Below the pieces are notes generated by a model that saw only the letters and a program-made list of their open reading frames with translations, was not told the DNA's origin and did not search any database. This document shows, in pieces, positions 32,758 to 44,573 of a stretch of DNA of 64,000 nt. Position numbers and translations under genes: made by a program. Position 1 is the stretch's first letter. The number at the start of each line of letters is the position of its first letter. Source of the stretch: Paracyclopina nana (lineage: Eukaryota; Arthropoda; Copepoda; Cyclopoida; Cyclopettidae); contig JAGUCH010000003.1 of the NCBI GenBank assembly GCA_019096065.1, positions 2,728,001 to 2,792,000 on the forward strand. Reading direction: 5' to 3'.

Positions 32758-33724
32758 TAGAATGAAGAAACCTAAAAATTATTCATTGTGATAATAATTC
32801 AGACAGAATATAAATAAAACAACTGACTTGCATGCATGCTCTAATGTATGCATTCAAGCTACAAACATATCTGTAGTATTTTTATGCAATGACGCAAGTT
32901 AGGATACCTCCAAGAAGCAGAACATACGCCATTTCACTATAGTAATCTGCAAATTAAAAAATTGGACTAGGTGGACTAGAGCCAGTGATATTCACATAGC
33001 AACTAAAAACCGAGCAGTATTTTCTAGGGCACGGGGCAGCACGGTAACTTCATTAAAACACTCAAAAATCGTATTACAGAATATAAAATTGCATATTTTG
33101 AGCTGGGGCACGTAAAATCGGGTCATCAAATTTGAGGAATTTGAAGTAATTTAATGCCCCTCATATTCCATGGAACTAATCCAAATTCCAAAGAAGTTAG
33201 AAAAAAGAGAGGATCATCCTAGGTTTGAACCTCAGACTGTTGGATCACCATTCCAATACTCTAACCACTGAGCTATGGAAACAACATGAACATTGCATGC
33301 TATGTATAGGACTTAAGGACTATAGGACTTATAATTTAAGCAAAATAGAGAAATCAAAAAAAAGTTAAGGTTGACTCATACAATTACAGCCCTCGCAGGC
33401 TCGGGCTAGTAAAGCTGTACTCGAGTTTTCCCATTTTAAAATCCTCGCTCAGCTATTTAATGACCCTACTTTACGTGCCCCATCTCGAAATAAATAACTA
33501 ATATATGTTTAGTTGAATAAGCTGAGACAAATTGGTAAACTGAATTATACATGCGAAAATTGCTTTCCATCATATAAAATAGAAAGTTTCACTGAGTAAG
33601 TGCATATCTACAGTCTGCTTATGCCAACATGACTAAATTGCTCTTTACTCCATGGTTGCTAAGCTTTTAATTACGCCAAAACGAATTGGTGGATGAAAGT
33701 ACTACCAGTTTCAGTTAAGAAATC
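32758..33724. repeat. Intergenic with MITE (33098-33490) holding a tRNA-like sequence
   Basis: GAGCTGGGGCACGTAAAATC (33098) and its inverted copy near 33470-33490 bound a 390-bp element. Inside, on the minus strand at about 33213-33284, is a tRNA-like fold with a good anticodon stem (TTGGA...TCCAA, loop with GGT) but no acceptor-stem pairing, so it is a SINE or pseudo-tRNA. The last 150 bp before the next gene repeats sequence found at 9.7 kb. Confidence 0.55.
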
Positions 33725-34068
33725 ATGGGTTGCGGTCCAAGCCAGCAGGAAACACAAAACAGTAAACGCAAACCTAAAAGAACTGGAGGTAACATAACTA
33801 AATTAAGCGTAAAAGCACAAACATGATGTCATTGCATCTTTTAGGTGGCGGTGGAGGCTTTTCTTTTGGTGGCGGAGGCTTTTCAGATGGTGGCGGAGGT
33901 GGAGGCTTTTTTGATGGTGGCGGTGGCGGAGGCTTTTTTGATGGTGGCGGTGGCGGAGGTGGAGGCTTTTTTGATGGTGGCGGTGGCGGAGGTGGATACT
34001 GTGGTGGTGGTGGCGGCGGAGGAGACTGCGGTGGTGGTGGCGGAGATGGAGGAGGAGGAGGATGTTGA
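33725..34068 (+). CDS. Small glycine-rich protein with MGC start, copy 2
   Basis: Tandem paralogue of 32397-32757, same strand, about 1.3 kb downstream. Exons 33725-33788 and 33845-34068, intron 56 bp with a clean TTTTAG acceptor, both joins in phase 1; about 95 residues. The N-terminus MGCGPSQQE keeps the myristoylation/palmitoylation pattern. The C-terminal half and the 3' flank (AATGAAGAAACCTAAAAATTATTC) are almost identical to copy 1, so the duplication is recent or is being homogenised. Confidence 0.6.
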
Positions 34069-34537
34069 TAGAATGAAGAAACCTAAAAATTATTCATTGT
34101 GAAAATAATTCACAGACATATGATAAATAAAACAACTGACTTGCATGCATGTTCAAATGCATGCATATAAGCTGCAAACATATACATATGTAGTATTTAT
34201 ATGCAATAACGCAAGTTAAGACACCTCCAAGAAGCAGAACATATACCATTTCACTGTAGCGATCTGCAAATTAAAAAATTGCACTAGCTTGGACTAGGCT
34301 TATGATTCTAGAAAAAAATAGTACAATATTCCAATTTGAAAGAAGCGAGATTGTCCTCGTGAATTTTATTTAGCTATAATAATGTTCGTGAGTGTGAATT
34401 TGAAAAACGTAGCACATGGCTTTCCTTTTTCAATGTGCTATTAAGTATTATGGAAAATTATGGATCGAGCAAATAACTAGAAAGAACATTTGATGGCTTG
34501 CTATGAAAAACATACTTGATTCATAAAAAAACACATT
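34069..34537. other. 3' flank of copy 2, no gene seen
   Basis: The first 200 bp are a duplicate of the flank of copy 1 (32758-32950). The remainder is AT-rich single-copy-looking DNA. Confidence 0.5.
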
Positions 34538-37500
34538 TTAAAAGCTTTCATCACTATCTCCAGTGTTCGAAGTTGCTTCGGTAGACAAGACAGTCCTCAG
34601 GCTGCACCTCAAGACACCGCCATCTTTGAACATCTTCTTTTCGTATGCATTGTCCAGTCTATGACGGCCTTTGAAAATTGCCTCGCCCTCATTGAGCACA
34701 ATGTACACTTCAGAAGACTCTTTTTCCAAGTCAAACTTGAGCTCAAATGCTTCGTGGCCAGTAAGGGCGGCATACGTTTGTGGCTCAATTTCGACTGGAA
34801 GAAGGCCAGTCTTAATCATGTTGTCTCTGTAAACTGGGCTGAAGCTGACAGCCAAAATTGCGCGAACACCAAGTAAGAAGGGGCCTTTGGTGGCCCAATC
34901 TCGAGTTGTGCCACGACCGAAATTTTTGCCAGCAATCACCAAAAGCGACACTTTGTCCTCCTTGTACCTGTTGGATGCATCGAAAATGGACGTGACAACG
35001 CCAGAGGGTTGATGAACGGTGAACGGCCCTTGCTTCGAGTTGCCTTTCATCACATTCTTTATTTTGGCATGTGAAAATGTTCCTCGTGCCATCACCTATA
35101 ACGAAATTAGGACCTGAAGAAAACATAAAAGTTCAAACGCTCAAGTATAGCACCTCACTATTCCCTCTGCGTGCACCGTAGGAATGAAATTGCCTAGGAA
35201 CGAGGCCTCGTTGGCTCAGATATTCAGCAGCTGGACTCGTTCGCACAATTGACCCAGCTGGGCTGATCAAATCACAGGTCACATTGTCTTCGAGTTTGAG
35301 CAGGCAACGCATTGACTTCAATTCCTGCAAAGTTTCCGTCATCATTTCTTGCAGGTAGTTGGGAGGACGAATGAAAGTGGACAGCTGGTTCCACTGATAC
35401 AGCCTCGAGTCCTCAGGATTGCTGGGCACCTGTAACGCTGACCACTCCTTGTTTCCGAAAGAAATTCGGTTGGAGACGAGCTTGAAAACCGACGGTATAA
35501 CTTGGCACCGTTCAACCTCTTGAACTTCGCTCCTAGTCGGCCAAATGTCATGGAGGAAAATGGGCTTTTCGTCGTTTGCATCATAGCCTATCGGCTCCTT
35601 GGAGAAGTCTATGTCAATTTTGCCAGCAATAGCGTAGGCAATCACCAACGGAGGAGAGGCCAGGTAATTGGCCTTGATCTCGGGCACAATTCGACCTTCG
35701 AAGTTGCGGTTGCCCGCAAGCACTGAGCAACACACCAATGAATCAGGAGGTATCAATGGCTGACAAGAGGAGTTTTCGACACACGACGAGCACCCGTAGC
35801 CCACAACTTCAAACCCGAGCATATGGAGGTAGGGCATCACTCCTGAATCTTGAAGGTAGGATGTGACTACCCCCGATCCTGGACTCAGGCTTCGCTTCAC
35901 GAACTTGGGTATGGAGAGCCCGGCCTCGACTGCTTTTTTGGCTAGAAGGCCAGCCGTTAACATCACACTGGGGTTGCTGGTATTGGAGCACGAGGCAATC
36001 GAAGTCATTAAAATGCTTCCATTTTGAATGGAATGAAACTGTCCGTCAATGTCAAGGTTCAAAACGCCATCAATGTAAGCTTGATCAGGATTCAGACCAA
36101 ACTTGTCTGTCAAGGATTGACGGAAGTCTTTAGCAACCTCTTCTAATTCCACCTTGTCTTTTGACTTGGTGGGTCCTGATATCGTGACTACAATGTCAGG
36201 TAAGAAGATTTCCACTACTTCGTCGTAGGAAATGGCATCGCTCTCCTCGTGATTTTGGTTGTCTCTGAGGAGCGCCACTCTTTCCAAGTATTTCTTCATG
36301 ATCGACAATGAATGCTTCTCCCGGCCCGTTTGAGCCAGGTACCTCAAAGTGGAATTGTCAACAGGGAAGAAACCAATTTTCGCGTTGTATTCTCCGCACA
36401 AATTCGCAATGGCTGACCTGTCAGCTATGGAAAGCTCGTCTACAGCAGGTCCGAAAAATTCGACGAAAATATCTGCATTCGGATCAGAGTTGGAAACTTG
36501 GAACTGTTTACGAAGCTCTTTTGTGATGAGCAAAACAACATCAGTAGAGGTGGCATATGACGGTACTTTCCCTGAAACAGTAGACAAAATGTTTGGTCAC
36601 TAATTGCAAAAGGCAATACGTATTTTTGCAAATAATTGTTTAAGCGCAAAGATGTGCACAAACAAATAAAACAACTGAACAAATAAGTTCAAAGTTTCAA
36701 TTCAGCTGAATAATGCAAGTTACCTATTAGCTTCACGCCTATGACTTTTGGCAATTGCAAAGTGATTGGATGCCCGAACATGACTGCTTCAGCCTGGAGG
36801 GTGCAAACTGTCCATCCTAAAACACCTAGCCCATTGATCATGGTTGTATGCGTATCCGTTCCGACGCAGGAATCTGGGAACAGCACGTCTTCATCATTGA
36901 CCGCCACAATTCGGGCCAAGTATTCCAGGTTGACTTGGTGCATGACTCCCGTTCCTGGGGGGATTACAGTAATGTTGTCAAAGCTAGAATCCACCCACTT
37001 AAGGAACTGGAATCGTTCACAGTTCTTCTCCATCTCCGAGTTGCGATTCTGTTGCAGCGTCTCAGACCAATATGAAAGCCTCTGGTGGAAAGGACAAACC
37101 TCATCTTGAATCGGAAGTCCTGGATTGTCTGTAGGCACCAGAACAGTATTATTTGGAGGCGGTGGCTGCTGCACAACTGGCTCAATGGGAGGAACAAATT
37201 GCGGAGGAACAGACACGATTGGGAAATATGCTGGAACTGAATTTAAAAATGAAACAGTAAAATACATAATGAAGCATGATAATAGCTACCTGGCGGGTTG
37301 TAAAACACTTCTCCGCTGGCTGATGCGGGAAAGAATGGCGGGAAAGTGAGAATCTGTTGTGGTCCTAGTGAGTCTTGGCACCCCATCGACGGAGGCTGGG
37401 CAGTTTGATGGGCGGCTAATTCTCGCTGCTGCTTTGATGACAGCTTCTCGATATGACTAAAATCGACTTGTACGCTATGGTCCACGACCAGATCAGCAGG

Positions 37501-37965
37501 GCATTTGGAGTCGACCAAAGACGGATCTTGACCTCTTGAGGCGACTACATCTCTCATAGAAGCCAAATCTACAAGAGCTGCTACTCCTGTAAGTAAGAGG
37601 ACTATGGATGTCAATCAAAGACAACATTTGACATGGCATTGAGGCTTACCTGTGAAATCTTGAAGGACAACTCGTCCAGGCTGAAACAGAATTTCGGGAG
37701 TGGTGCCATCACGAGGCCTTCTATTGATGACCTCTGAGGCTGAAGCAGCCCACACAGCAGCTATTTCAGGGTCTGCTGTCGAGGCTGCTTTTCTTACACA
37801 AGCCTCGAAAATTATTCTCAAGCAGTAGGGCAGACGTTGGTAGTCATCACTTTTGTCGGCAATTTTGACCAAATCGAAGTATTTGTATGTTCTCCCCTCC
37901 ACTTCAAGAATGTTCACTTCAGAAATGAGGCTCATGGCCTCTAATGAATGTCTCAGCGCCTCCAT
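34538..37965 (-). CDS. ACO1/IREB2: Iron regulatory protein / cytosolic aconitase homologue with IRP2-like insertion
   Basis: Aconitase-superfamily protein that in animals binds iron-responsive elements in mRNA (IRP) or isomerises citrate in the cytosol. Exons 37965-37650, 37586-37290, 37236-36724, 36571-35154 and 35095-34538 all keep phase and give 1033 residues, against 889 for IRP1 and 963 for IRP2. The three Fe-S cysteines are present (ASCSNTSN and GYGCSSC), as are GNRNFEGR and [10 protein letters not shown]. An insertion of about 100 residues (about 155-255), rich in Pro/Gln, stands where IRP2 has its own, and ends with EVCPFH, a phrase shared with vertebrate IRP2. A conserved active-site loop (GWGVGG) reads GWTVCT, and the Arg of SPAARYL reads Glu, so aconitase activity is doubtful. 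Most likely an RNA-binding iron regulator. Confidence 0.85.
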
Positions 37966-38852
37966 CACTGGCCCATGTTTGCACTTCTGCGCACGTCGCT
38001 CAATTGACGAGATTTTTCTTTTTCCTATCCTGTTTTTCTACGATGCAAACGTGCGCGGGACAAGAAAGTAAAATCTTGTTGTCAACAGAAATTGATAATA
38101 TTCGCCCAAAACGCCATTTTCAGTGTCGAAAGTATCTGGTTACACTTTAAAAACATTCTGATGTACCGTCGTTAGTCTCAGTACCGAACAGGTGCAGCAC
38201 GTAATAGAGAATAGACAGACAAAGGGCCTTTCCATGTGGTGTGTCAACAAATAGTAAATGAGTGATCGTGTCAAAAAATGGTAACTGTGTGCTATGCAAT
38301 GCGCAATAGTTACAGTGTCAAGGAGTGACTGGCAGATGGACACGTAACAAGCAACCAAAACACACTTTATTTCATACCTCAATTCATTTATCCCCTTTTT
38401 CTTACAAAAAACACCAATTTCAGCTATACGAATTTCTGCTTAGTCTGGTAACTCTTCATGAAAAACAAACTTTTATGCTTTTGTTCATCTGGCTTGTGTT
38501 GTGTTGTGCTGTGCTGTGATGTGACAAATTTCGGTAACTTGGAAAATTTAGCACTGATTGTAGTGTCGAGTTTTGGTAACTTAGTGTCAAAAAAGCACCA
38601 CATGGAAAGCCCCAAAGCTACAAGCTGCGGGTTTATCGAGCAACGCTCACTCGCGTGAAATTCAGCTAAAAATGTCAGCTGTGAAAGCGGACTCAACTGA
38701 GTAGGTTGGCCCGAGTCCAAAACTACGTTGTTATCAGCGTCCCCGCCGACCTTGATGAAGTTGACAGCCTGACAACGTGGTGCATGCTGTTGAGAGGTGT
38801 GCCTCAGGTGATCGCTGGCCCGCTCCGTCGAAGCCTGTTTGCCACAACCATC

Positions 38853-39929
38853 ATGGCTCCCAAAAAGGTATGCATTGTTGGCTCAGGAAACTGGGGCTCC
38901 GCCATTGCTCGAATTGTTGGGGAAAACACCGCCAGGTTCCCTGACCTCTTTGTCAAGGAGACTCCAATGTGGGTCTTCGAAGAGGATGTCAATGGGCGCA
39001 AGCTGTCTGAAATCATCAACACCGAGCACGAAAACGTCAAGTATTTGCCAGGGCGCTCGTTGCCCCACAACGTCGTGGCAGTCCCCAGCATTGTCGATGC
39101 AGCCTCCGACGCTGACATCCTCATCATCGTCATTCCGCATCAGTTCATTGACCGTTCATTGCAACCATTGGTGGGGAAGTTGAAGGATGGAGCGGTTGCC
39201 ATTTCATTGGTGAAAGGCTTTGACATCATCCCAACTGGAGGCATTCAACTCATCAGCTCTGTCATCAATGCCAAGCTGGGCATCCCCGTGTCCGTGTTGA
39301 TGGGTGCCAACTTGGCAGGAGAGGTGGCAGATGGCCATTTTTGTGAGACCACGATTGGATGCAGCGATGCTGCCACTGGAGCCGTTTTAAAGTCTCTCTT
39401 TGAGAACGGCAACTTTAGGGTGACCGTGGTCAAGGACGAAAGTACGGTCGAGATTTGCGGTGCACTCAAGAATATTGTTGCTTGCGCTGCTGGCTTTGTA
39501 GATGGACTCCGGCATGGTGACAACACAAAGTCGGCTGTCATTCGCATTGGCCTTATGGAAATGATCAAGTATGCTAAGGAGTTTGGACACGAGCCCAAGC
39601 TCGCAACATTTTTCGAAAGCTGTGGAGTGGCCGACTTGGTCACTACTTGCTATGGCGGTCGCAATTGCAAGCTTTCCAAGGCGTTTGTTTTGCAGAAGAA
39701 GAGCATTCAAGAGCTTGAACAAGAGCTACTTAACGGGCAGAAGCTTCAAGGCCCCGAGACCGCGGCAGAGGTCAACTTTATGTTGGTGCAGAAGGGGCTG
39801 GAGGACAAGTTCCCCCTTTTCACTGCGGTGCATAGAATTTTCACGTTCAAAATGAAGCCTGAGGAGCTGATCGATATGCTGCGCAATCATCCAGTACACG
39901 CGTATCCAGAAGAATATGCTCACTTGTGA
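38853..39929 (+). CDS. GPD1: Glycerol-3-phosphate dehydrogenase (NAD+)
   Basis: Cytosolic enzyme that interconverts dihydroxyacetone phosphate and glycerol 3-phosphate with NADH. A single exon encodes 358 residues from [15 protein letters not shown], matching the family length. The Rossmann motif GSGNWG is at residues 10-15; the catalytic lysine region [12 protein letters not shown] and the substrate-binding RNCKLS are present. The frame is open upstream, with another ATG at 38784 adding 23 residues rich in Arg and hydrophobics ([10 protein letters not shown]...RRSLFATT), which could be a targeting presequence or just 5' UTR. AATAAA follows at about 39949. The gene converges on the BRMS1-like gene with stop codons 41 bp apart. 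Confidence 0.95.
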   Translation: MAPKKVCIVGSGNWGSAIARIVGENTARFPDLFVKETPMWVFEEDVNGRKLSEIINTEHENVKYLPGRSLPHNVVAVPSIVDAASDADILIIVIPHQFIDRSLQPLVGKLKDGAVAISLVKGFDIIPTGGIQLISSVINAKLGIPVSVLMGANLAGEVADGHFCETTIGCSDAATGAVLKSLFENGNFRVTVVKDESTVEICGALKNIVACAAGFVDGLRHGDNTKSAVIRIGLMEMIKYAKEFGHEPKLATFFESCGVADLVTTCYGGRNCKLSKAFVLQKKSIQELEQELLNGQKLQGPETAAEVNFMLVQKGLEDKFPLFTAVHRIFTFKMKPEELIDMLRNHPVHAYPEEYAHL

Positions 39930-39970
39930 AGCGTAGAAGTTTATTCAGAATAAATGCCATCTTTGTTTAT

Positions 39971-40989
39971 TCAACGTGCAGCCACTAAAGGTTTACCTTC
40001 GTGAATTTTCCTTTGGTTGAGAGACTTTTTGATCTGTGTCCAGTCGTCAAGGATCTCGTTTTCGTGTAGCATATATACAATGTAAGGGCCAGAGACAGTG
40101 ACCGGCTTCTTCCTTCGGTCTGGATCCATGGGATCTGCTCGTCGTCGTCTTGACTTGCCAGATGTGAGCTCCCACAGTCCGGTTGAAAAGTCAACGTTGG
40201 ACTTGTCTTCTTCCAATATGTGGATTTTCTCCTCGAGATCCTCCTTAATACTATCCATCAAGAGACGTTTGTCACTCTGGAAATGAAAGAGTTACTTATA
40301 GATGCGCTTTTTTAATGTTGAGCAAGATTTTGTGTACCTCAAAATTTTGCTCAGTGGCCACTTGTTCAGCGTCGAATTTGCACTGGATGTTAGCTAGTCG
40401 AAGTTCTCTTTGTATCGAGCTGACTTCCATGCGATTTTTCATGTTGACTTGTAGCTCCTCGAGCGGCTGTAAATATTCGGAGGCTCTGCCTGCTCTCACT
40501 TCGGCCAATTTGCTCTCGATCTGCGTTACTCGCTCCCGATACAGCCTGTTCAAACATACAATGAAATTGATGCTTTAGGGCTAAACTAACTCAAAATTAC
40601 TGTTCACGAAGAATGGCAAACTGCTTCTCCAAATCGGTCAGATCGTCAATATACTCCAGTCGCTTCTTTTCACATTCAGAGGCGTCCATATCTACAAATA
40701 AATCATTATTGCCAAAAAAAGAGGGCATAATCAAAAGATTTTCACCAGATGAGTCTTCTTCCTCTTCCAGGTCATGGTCATCGTCCGTGCTCTCCCCTCC
40801 TTCTTGCTGATCATTGTCTTCCTCATCTTCACTCATGGCAGACTCATCATGGTCGTCCATGTCTTCATTTTCACTCTCCGCACGAGATGATGGTCCCCCA
40901 ATCGGTGGGGCTTTCATTTCTGAAGCTTTGAATTTGGCTTTGTGCTCAAAAATGACGGTGACGCGCTCCCTACTCTCTTCAGCTAACAT
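39971..40989 (-). CDS. BRMS1L: BRMS1-like (Sds3 family) corepressor subunit
   Basis: Component of the SIN3-HDAC deacetylase complex. Exons 40989-40601, 40545-40338 and 40276-39971 keep phase and give about 300 residues (the next Met, at 40917, would shorten it by 24). An acidic Ser/Glu/Asp-rich N-terminus precedes the Sds3-like coiled coil (LEKQFAILREQLYRERV onwards), a second coiled coil and the family signature VSGPYIVYML. It is somewhat shorter than vertebrate BRMS1L at the C-terminus. The stop TGA overlaps an AATAAA signal (TGAATAAA), so the 3' UTR is almost absent and overlaps that of GPD1. The start is 210 bp from the divergent BTB-zinc-finger gene, probably a shared promoter. Confidence 0.9.
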
Positions 40990-41199
40990 TCAGCCTGAGT
41001 TCAAAACAATAACAAACTCATGCCGTTACCAGATAAACTACTTCATAATAACCCAGTTATTAGAAGCAAAACTCTAAACTGTTTTCAGAAAAAGCCAATT
41101 TCTGCGCAGAACGGAGCACTTCAGGTAACTCTGTCATTGTAATCATTTTTTCGCTGATACTTCAAACTTCTGAGTGACAATTTGCCAGTTAAGGCAAGC

Positions 41200-43110
41200 A
41201 TGAAGACTTTAAAGCTTAGCCTGCCCAGCCATGCTGGAGAAATGCTGGAATACATTTCGAGCCTGCAATGGAGCGCAAAATTTTCTGACCTCACCATTTA
41301 TTGCTCCAATGGAAAGCTCAAGTGTCATTGTGCGATTCTCAGTGCAATGAGCCCATTCTTGCAAAGCCTTTTGAAATCAGAGCCTGAGCCTGAGCTATTT
41401 TTGCCACAAATCCCTGTTGAAGATGTGAAAGGCCTGCTTTGCTTGCTGTACTCTGGAAGCGCAAATATGTATAAGAGAAATATGCAAGAGTTGATCACAT
41501 TGACCAATATTCTCAAATTGGTGAGCATTCCTGTCGTGGCCGAGGAGAAAGCTTGGACAGAGAGGTTTCCCAAGGCAAAGGTGCAACAGCCAAGTCTTCT
41601 TCACACCGAAGCGTCTGCAAAACCCAAGACAGTCACCAATAGCCCCATTTTGTCTACCCAACGAACTCGTTCTGGCAGGCTTGTCGTGCATAAAAGATTT
41701 GCTGAAGATGAGTTGGTGGGTGACACGCTATTAGAAGAGCCTTTAAGTCCGCACACAGGCAAGCAAGAAGACATAGTCACTTTTGAAGTGATTGAGAGTC
41801 ACCAGGAGCCTGTCAGCTCTACCAATGACCAGTTGGCTAATTTGCTAAGTGCTGCAGAAGCATTTGAGAAAGCTGACCAGCCTGAGCCCTGCGAAATCGC
41901 TGGTGGAGGCATAGAAGGCACTGACACCGTTCAGTTAATAAGGCAGTGCACCATTTGCCATAAGAAAATGATTGGAAGGAATACCCTGGGGAAGCATATG
42001 AAAAACAATCATCCAGCTCATCTTGGCCCATATAAATGTTCCATGTGTGACAAGACTTTGGAAAGCGGACTGAAGCTTCTCAGGCATTTGTACACCCACG
42101 AAGGTCGCCGAGCAAAGGCTATTGCAGAAGGCCAAAAGTTCATCTGCAACTTGGATAATGTAAGTTTTATTTTAATCTTCATTTTAATTAAGTATATAAG
42201 CCTCATGTAAACTGTATCTTATTTTTCATAGTGCAAAGCTGAATACACCACTGAAACCAGATTAAATGAGCATGTGCGGAAAAAACATGGGATATCTGCT
42301 GGTTTGGCATCAGCAAAGTTTGCGTGCAATATGCATGAAGATCATCCTGGAGAGATACAGTGCACTCACGTTTTCCCCACCGCTTTGACTTTTGTAGACC
42401 ACATGAAAAACGTTCATAATCTCAAACCTTGGCTATGCACGGTTTGTCCAAAACGGTTTCAAGAGCGGCAAAATCACTTGTATCACATGATGACGCACGA
42501 GGGAAAGCGAGGATTCGTGTGTGACATTTGCCAAAAGTCCTTTGCAAACCCGAGGCAGTTGTACAGCCACAGGGCCTTACATCTTGGCAAGAGATTCCTG
42601 TGCTCCCACTGTGGATTCAAGGCTCGATCCACGGCGAACTTGAGGGGCCACATTAAAACAAAGCACGAGGCCAAAACCTTTGAGTGCATCCATTGCAGCA
42701 AACGGTTTTCTTCTAACAATAACTTGAACAACCATCTACGTATCCACACAGGAGAAACTCCTTATGAGTGTGAGCTATGCAATGTGAAATTCAAAAGAGT
42801 CCATCACTTGAATGCTCACTTGGAAAGTAAAGTACATCAAGACATAATGGCCAGTCTAAGAAGGAAAGGTGTGGAGGTTCCGGACAGGTTAGACCCTTCG
42901 AGACGACACAAGAGAAAAACCAGCGTGGATGGTCAGCCTAGCCAACTAGAGCATTTGGAAACTAATGTGATTAGCGTGGAAGAGTTTGACAGCAGCGGGG
43001 TCATTGTGATTGACGAGACTCAATCTTTTGTGATGATAGATGGTCAGACAATGGAGATAGTCCACCATGCCAACACTGTTGATGATAAAAGAGACAACGG
43101 TGTCTTTTAA
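41200..43110 (+). CDS. BTB-domain C2H2 zinc-finger protein
   Basis: Sequence-specific nuclear transcription regulator by family. Two exons, 41200-42159 and 42232-43110, 612 residues. An upstream TTG extends the frame; the ATG at 41200 is the natural start. A BTB/POZ domain at about residues 10-115 (SDLTIYCSNGKLKCHCAIL) mediates dimerisation or corepressor binding. A low-complexity acidic linker follows, then about nine C2H2 fingers between residues about 250 and 550, some atypical (CNMHEDHPGEIQC), with a classic HTGETPYEC linker between the last two. The tail is acidic. The exact orthologue is not identified. Confidence 0.9.
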
Positions 43111-43211
43111 AAAATCCCTATGAATATATATATATTTTTGAGATGAGTTGAGAATTTAAGTTAAGGTCACAGAATGGTCACATATAATCATATCTTTATA
43201 AAATTGCTAAA
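43111..43211. terminator. Shared 3' region of convergent genes
   Basis: Only 101 bp separate the stop codons of the zinc-finger gene and the secreted-protein gene, with a TATATATATATTTTT run. The 3' UTRs must be very short or overlap. Confidence 0.4.
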
Positions 43212-44573
43212 TTATGCTCCGAAACGAGAGAAAAATGCGATGATCGAAGACCCAAATGATGACTTCTTCTCTGGTTGCTTCGCCGTCGTTTCACTCGGAT
43301 CAATCACAATTTCCTTAACGTCAGCACGATCCTGAGAAGATTTTCGAGGCGTTTCAGTGGAGGCCGGTGGTGGAATGGTTGGCTTGCTAGGCAACGTAGA
43401 CTCGGGGCTAAGATCATCCAGATTGGCGGCTGGATCCAGAAGCTCTTCATTGGTCGTATTTGCATCGTGAGTGAAATTGTGGTGACGAGATGATGAGCTA
43501 TTAGCGTTCAGCTGGTTATTTTGCCCCAAAGAGGTATTGACTTGGCCCATAGAATGTTCCAACGTCTCATTTCCATAGGAAAATGTTGCATTGGCTTGAG
43601 ATTCCATGCTCACATTTTCACCAGCCATATGATTAGCATCAACTCCAGTTCTTCCACCCAAATCATTATTTTTAGCTTGCAAGTTCATCTCGTCATGGCT
43701 TATGTTATCCATATGCCCCTCTTCAAGGCCCCTCATTTGCCCATGGTCCACTTCAGCGTGGCTTTGATTATGGTGGATTTTTGCTTCGGATTTTTCCACT
43801 TCTTCGTCCCTAGACATTTCTGAAAAAAGGAGTAATTATAGAAATAGTCAAGTTTTGAGTAAGAAATGTTTAAATTACCTTGCTCATTGATCTCCATCAT
43901 TTCGGGAATCGCCTGGTGATCTTCAACAGCATGATTTTCTGCTAAGATCACGGGTACTTCAGCATCCACGTGGATAGGATCATCAGGGTGCTGAACATGA
44001 ATTTCATCCACGACATCAGATCTTGACCTTGCTTGGTCCGGCGTAGAGCTAAAAGCAACAAAGATAAAAAAGCTTTTAGCATTTGTAGATATTGTTCAAT
44101 TTATTGCGCAATTGCCTATGATTATAAAGTTAATTTCATTTTTTGTAGTAGAAGGTTTCAGGAGTTTGCCTCTGAGCCATTTTTATCCGATTTTTCTCAA
44201 ATATGCTCCAAAGCGTCTCAAATCTAGCAATAAGAACTGGTTAGACTCGGCAATAATTTGTTAGTAACAGGAAAGGGAAATCACATGGCCGAAATTAATC
44301 TAAGCGCAAGGGTTCTTACACAGTGGGCGTTTTGTTGCAAGAAGTATCCCGAGGATGGCAAACTTTTTTCAAAGCCTCCACATTTTTGAGCGCTTGAGTA
44401 AACTCGTCATGTTGCATGAGGAATTCCTGGTTGACGTCTGGAGCAACTTGAGCGACTGGTACAGACCGACGGGAAAAATGGCGGCCTGCCGATCTCACCT
44501 TGAGGCTGTCAACCTCATCAGACGAGGCCAAAGCGACGCCCACCAAAAAAATCAAATTCCAAGCCACGTTCAT
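43212..44573 (-). CDS. Secreted, heavily N-glycosylated protein, function unknown
   Basis: Exons 44573-44320, 44048-43879 and 43819-43212 keep phase and give 343 residues. The N-terminus MNVAWNLIFLVGVALASS is a clear signal peptide, followed by a basic RRS site that could be processed. The middle is acidic and His/Asp-rich (HVQHPDDPIHVDAE). The last exon holds about nine N-glycosylation sequons (NQS, NIS, NVS, NAT, NET, NTS, NSS, NFT, NTT) in about 100 residues, then a Pro/Ser/Thr-rich stretch and an amphipathic end SSIIAFFSRFGA. No known domain is recognised. It shares a 440-bp divergent upstream region with the integrin gene. Confidence 0.75.

Noticed and set aside
33213..33284. tRNA-Thr-like fold on the minus strand
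   Set aside because: The anticodon stem pairs but the acceptor stem does not and the T stem is poor; it lies inside a MITE-like element, so a tRNA-derived repeat is more likely.
32549..34102. Val/Ala-rich ORFs overlapping the glycine-rich genes
   Set aside because: They are the second frame of the GGN/GCN repeats; the spliced MGC frame is the one preserved in both copies.
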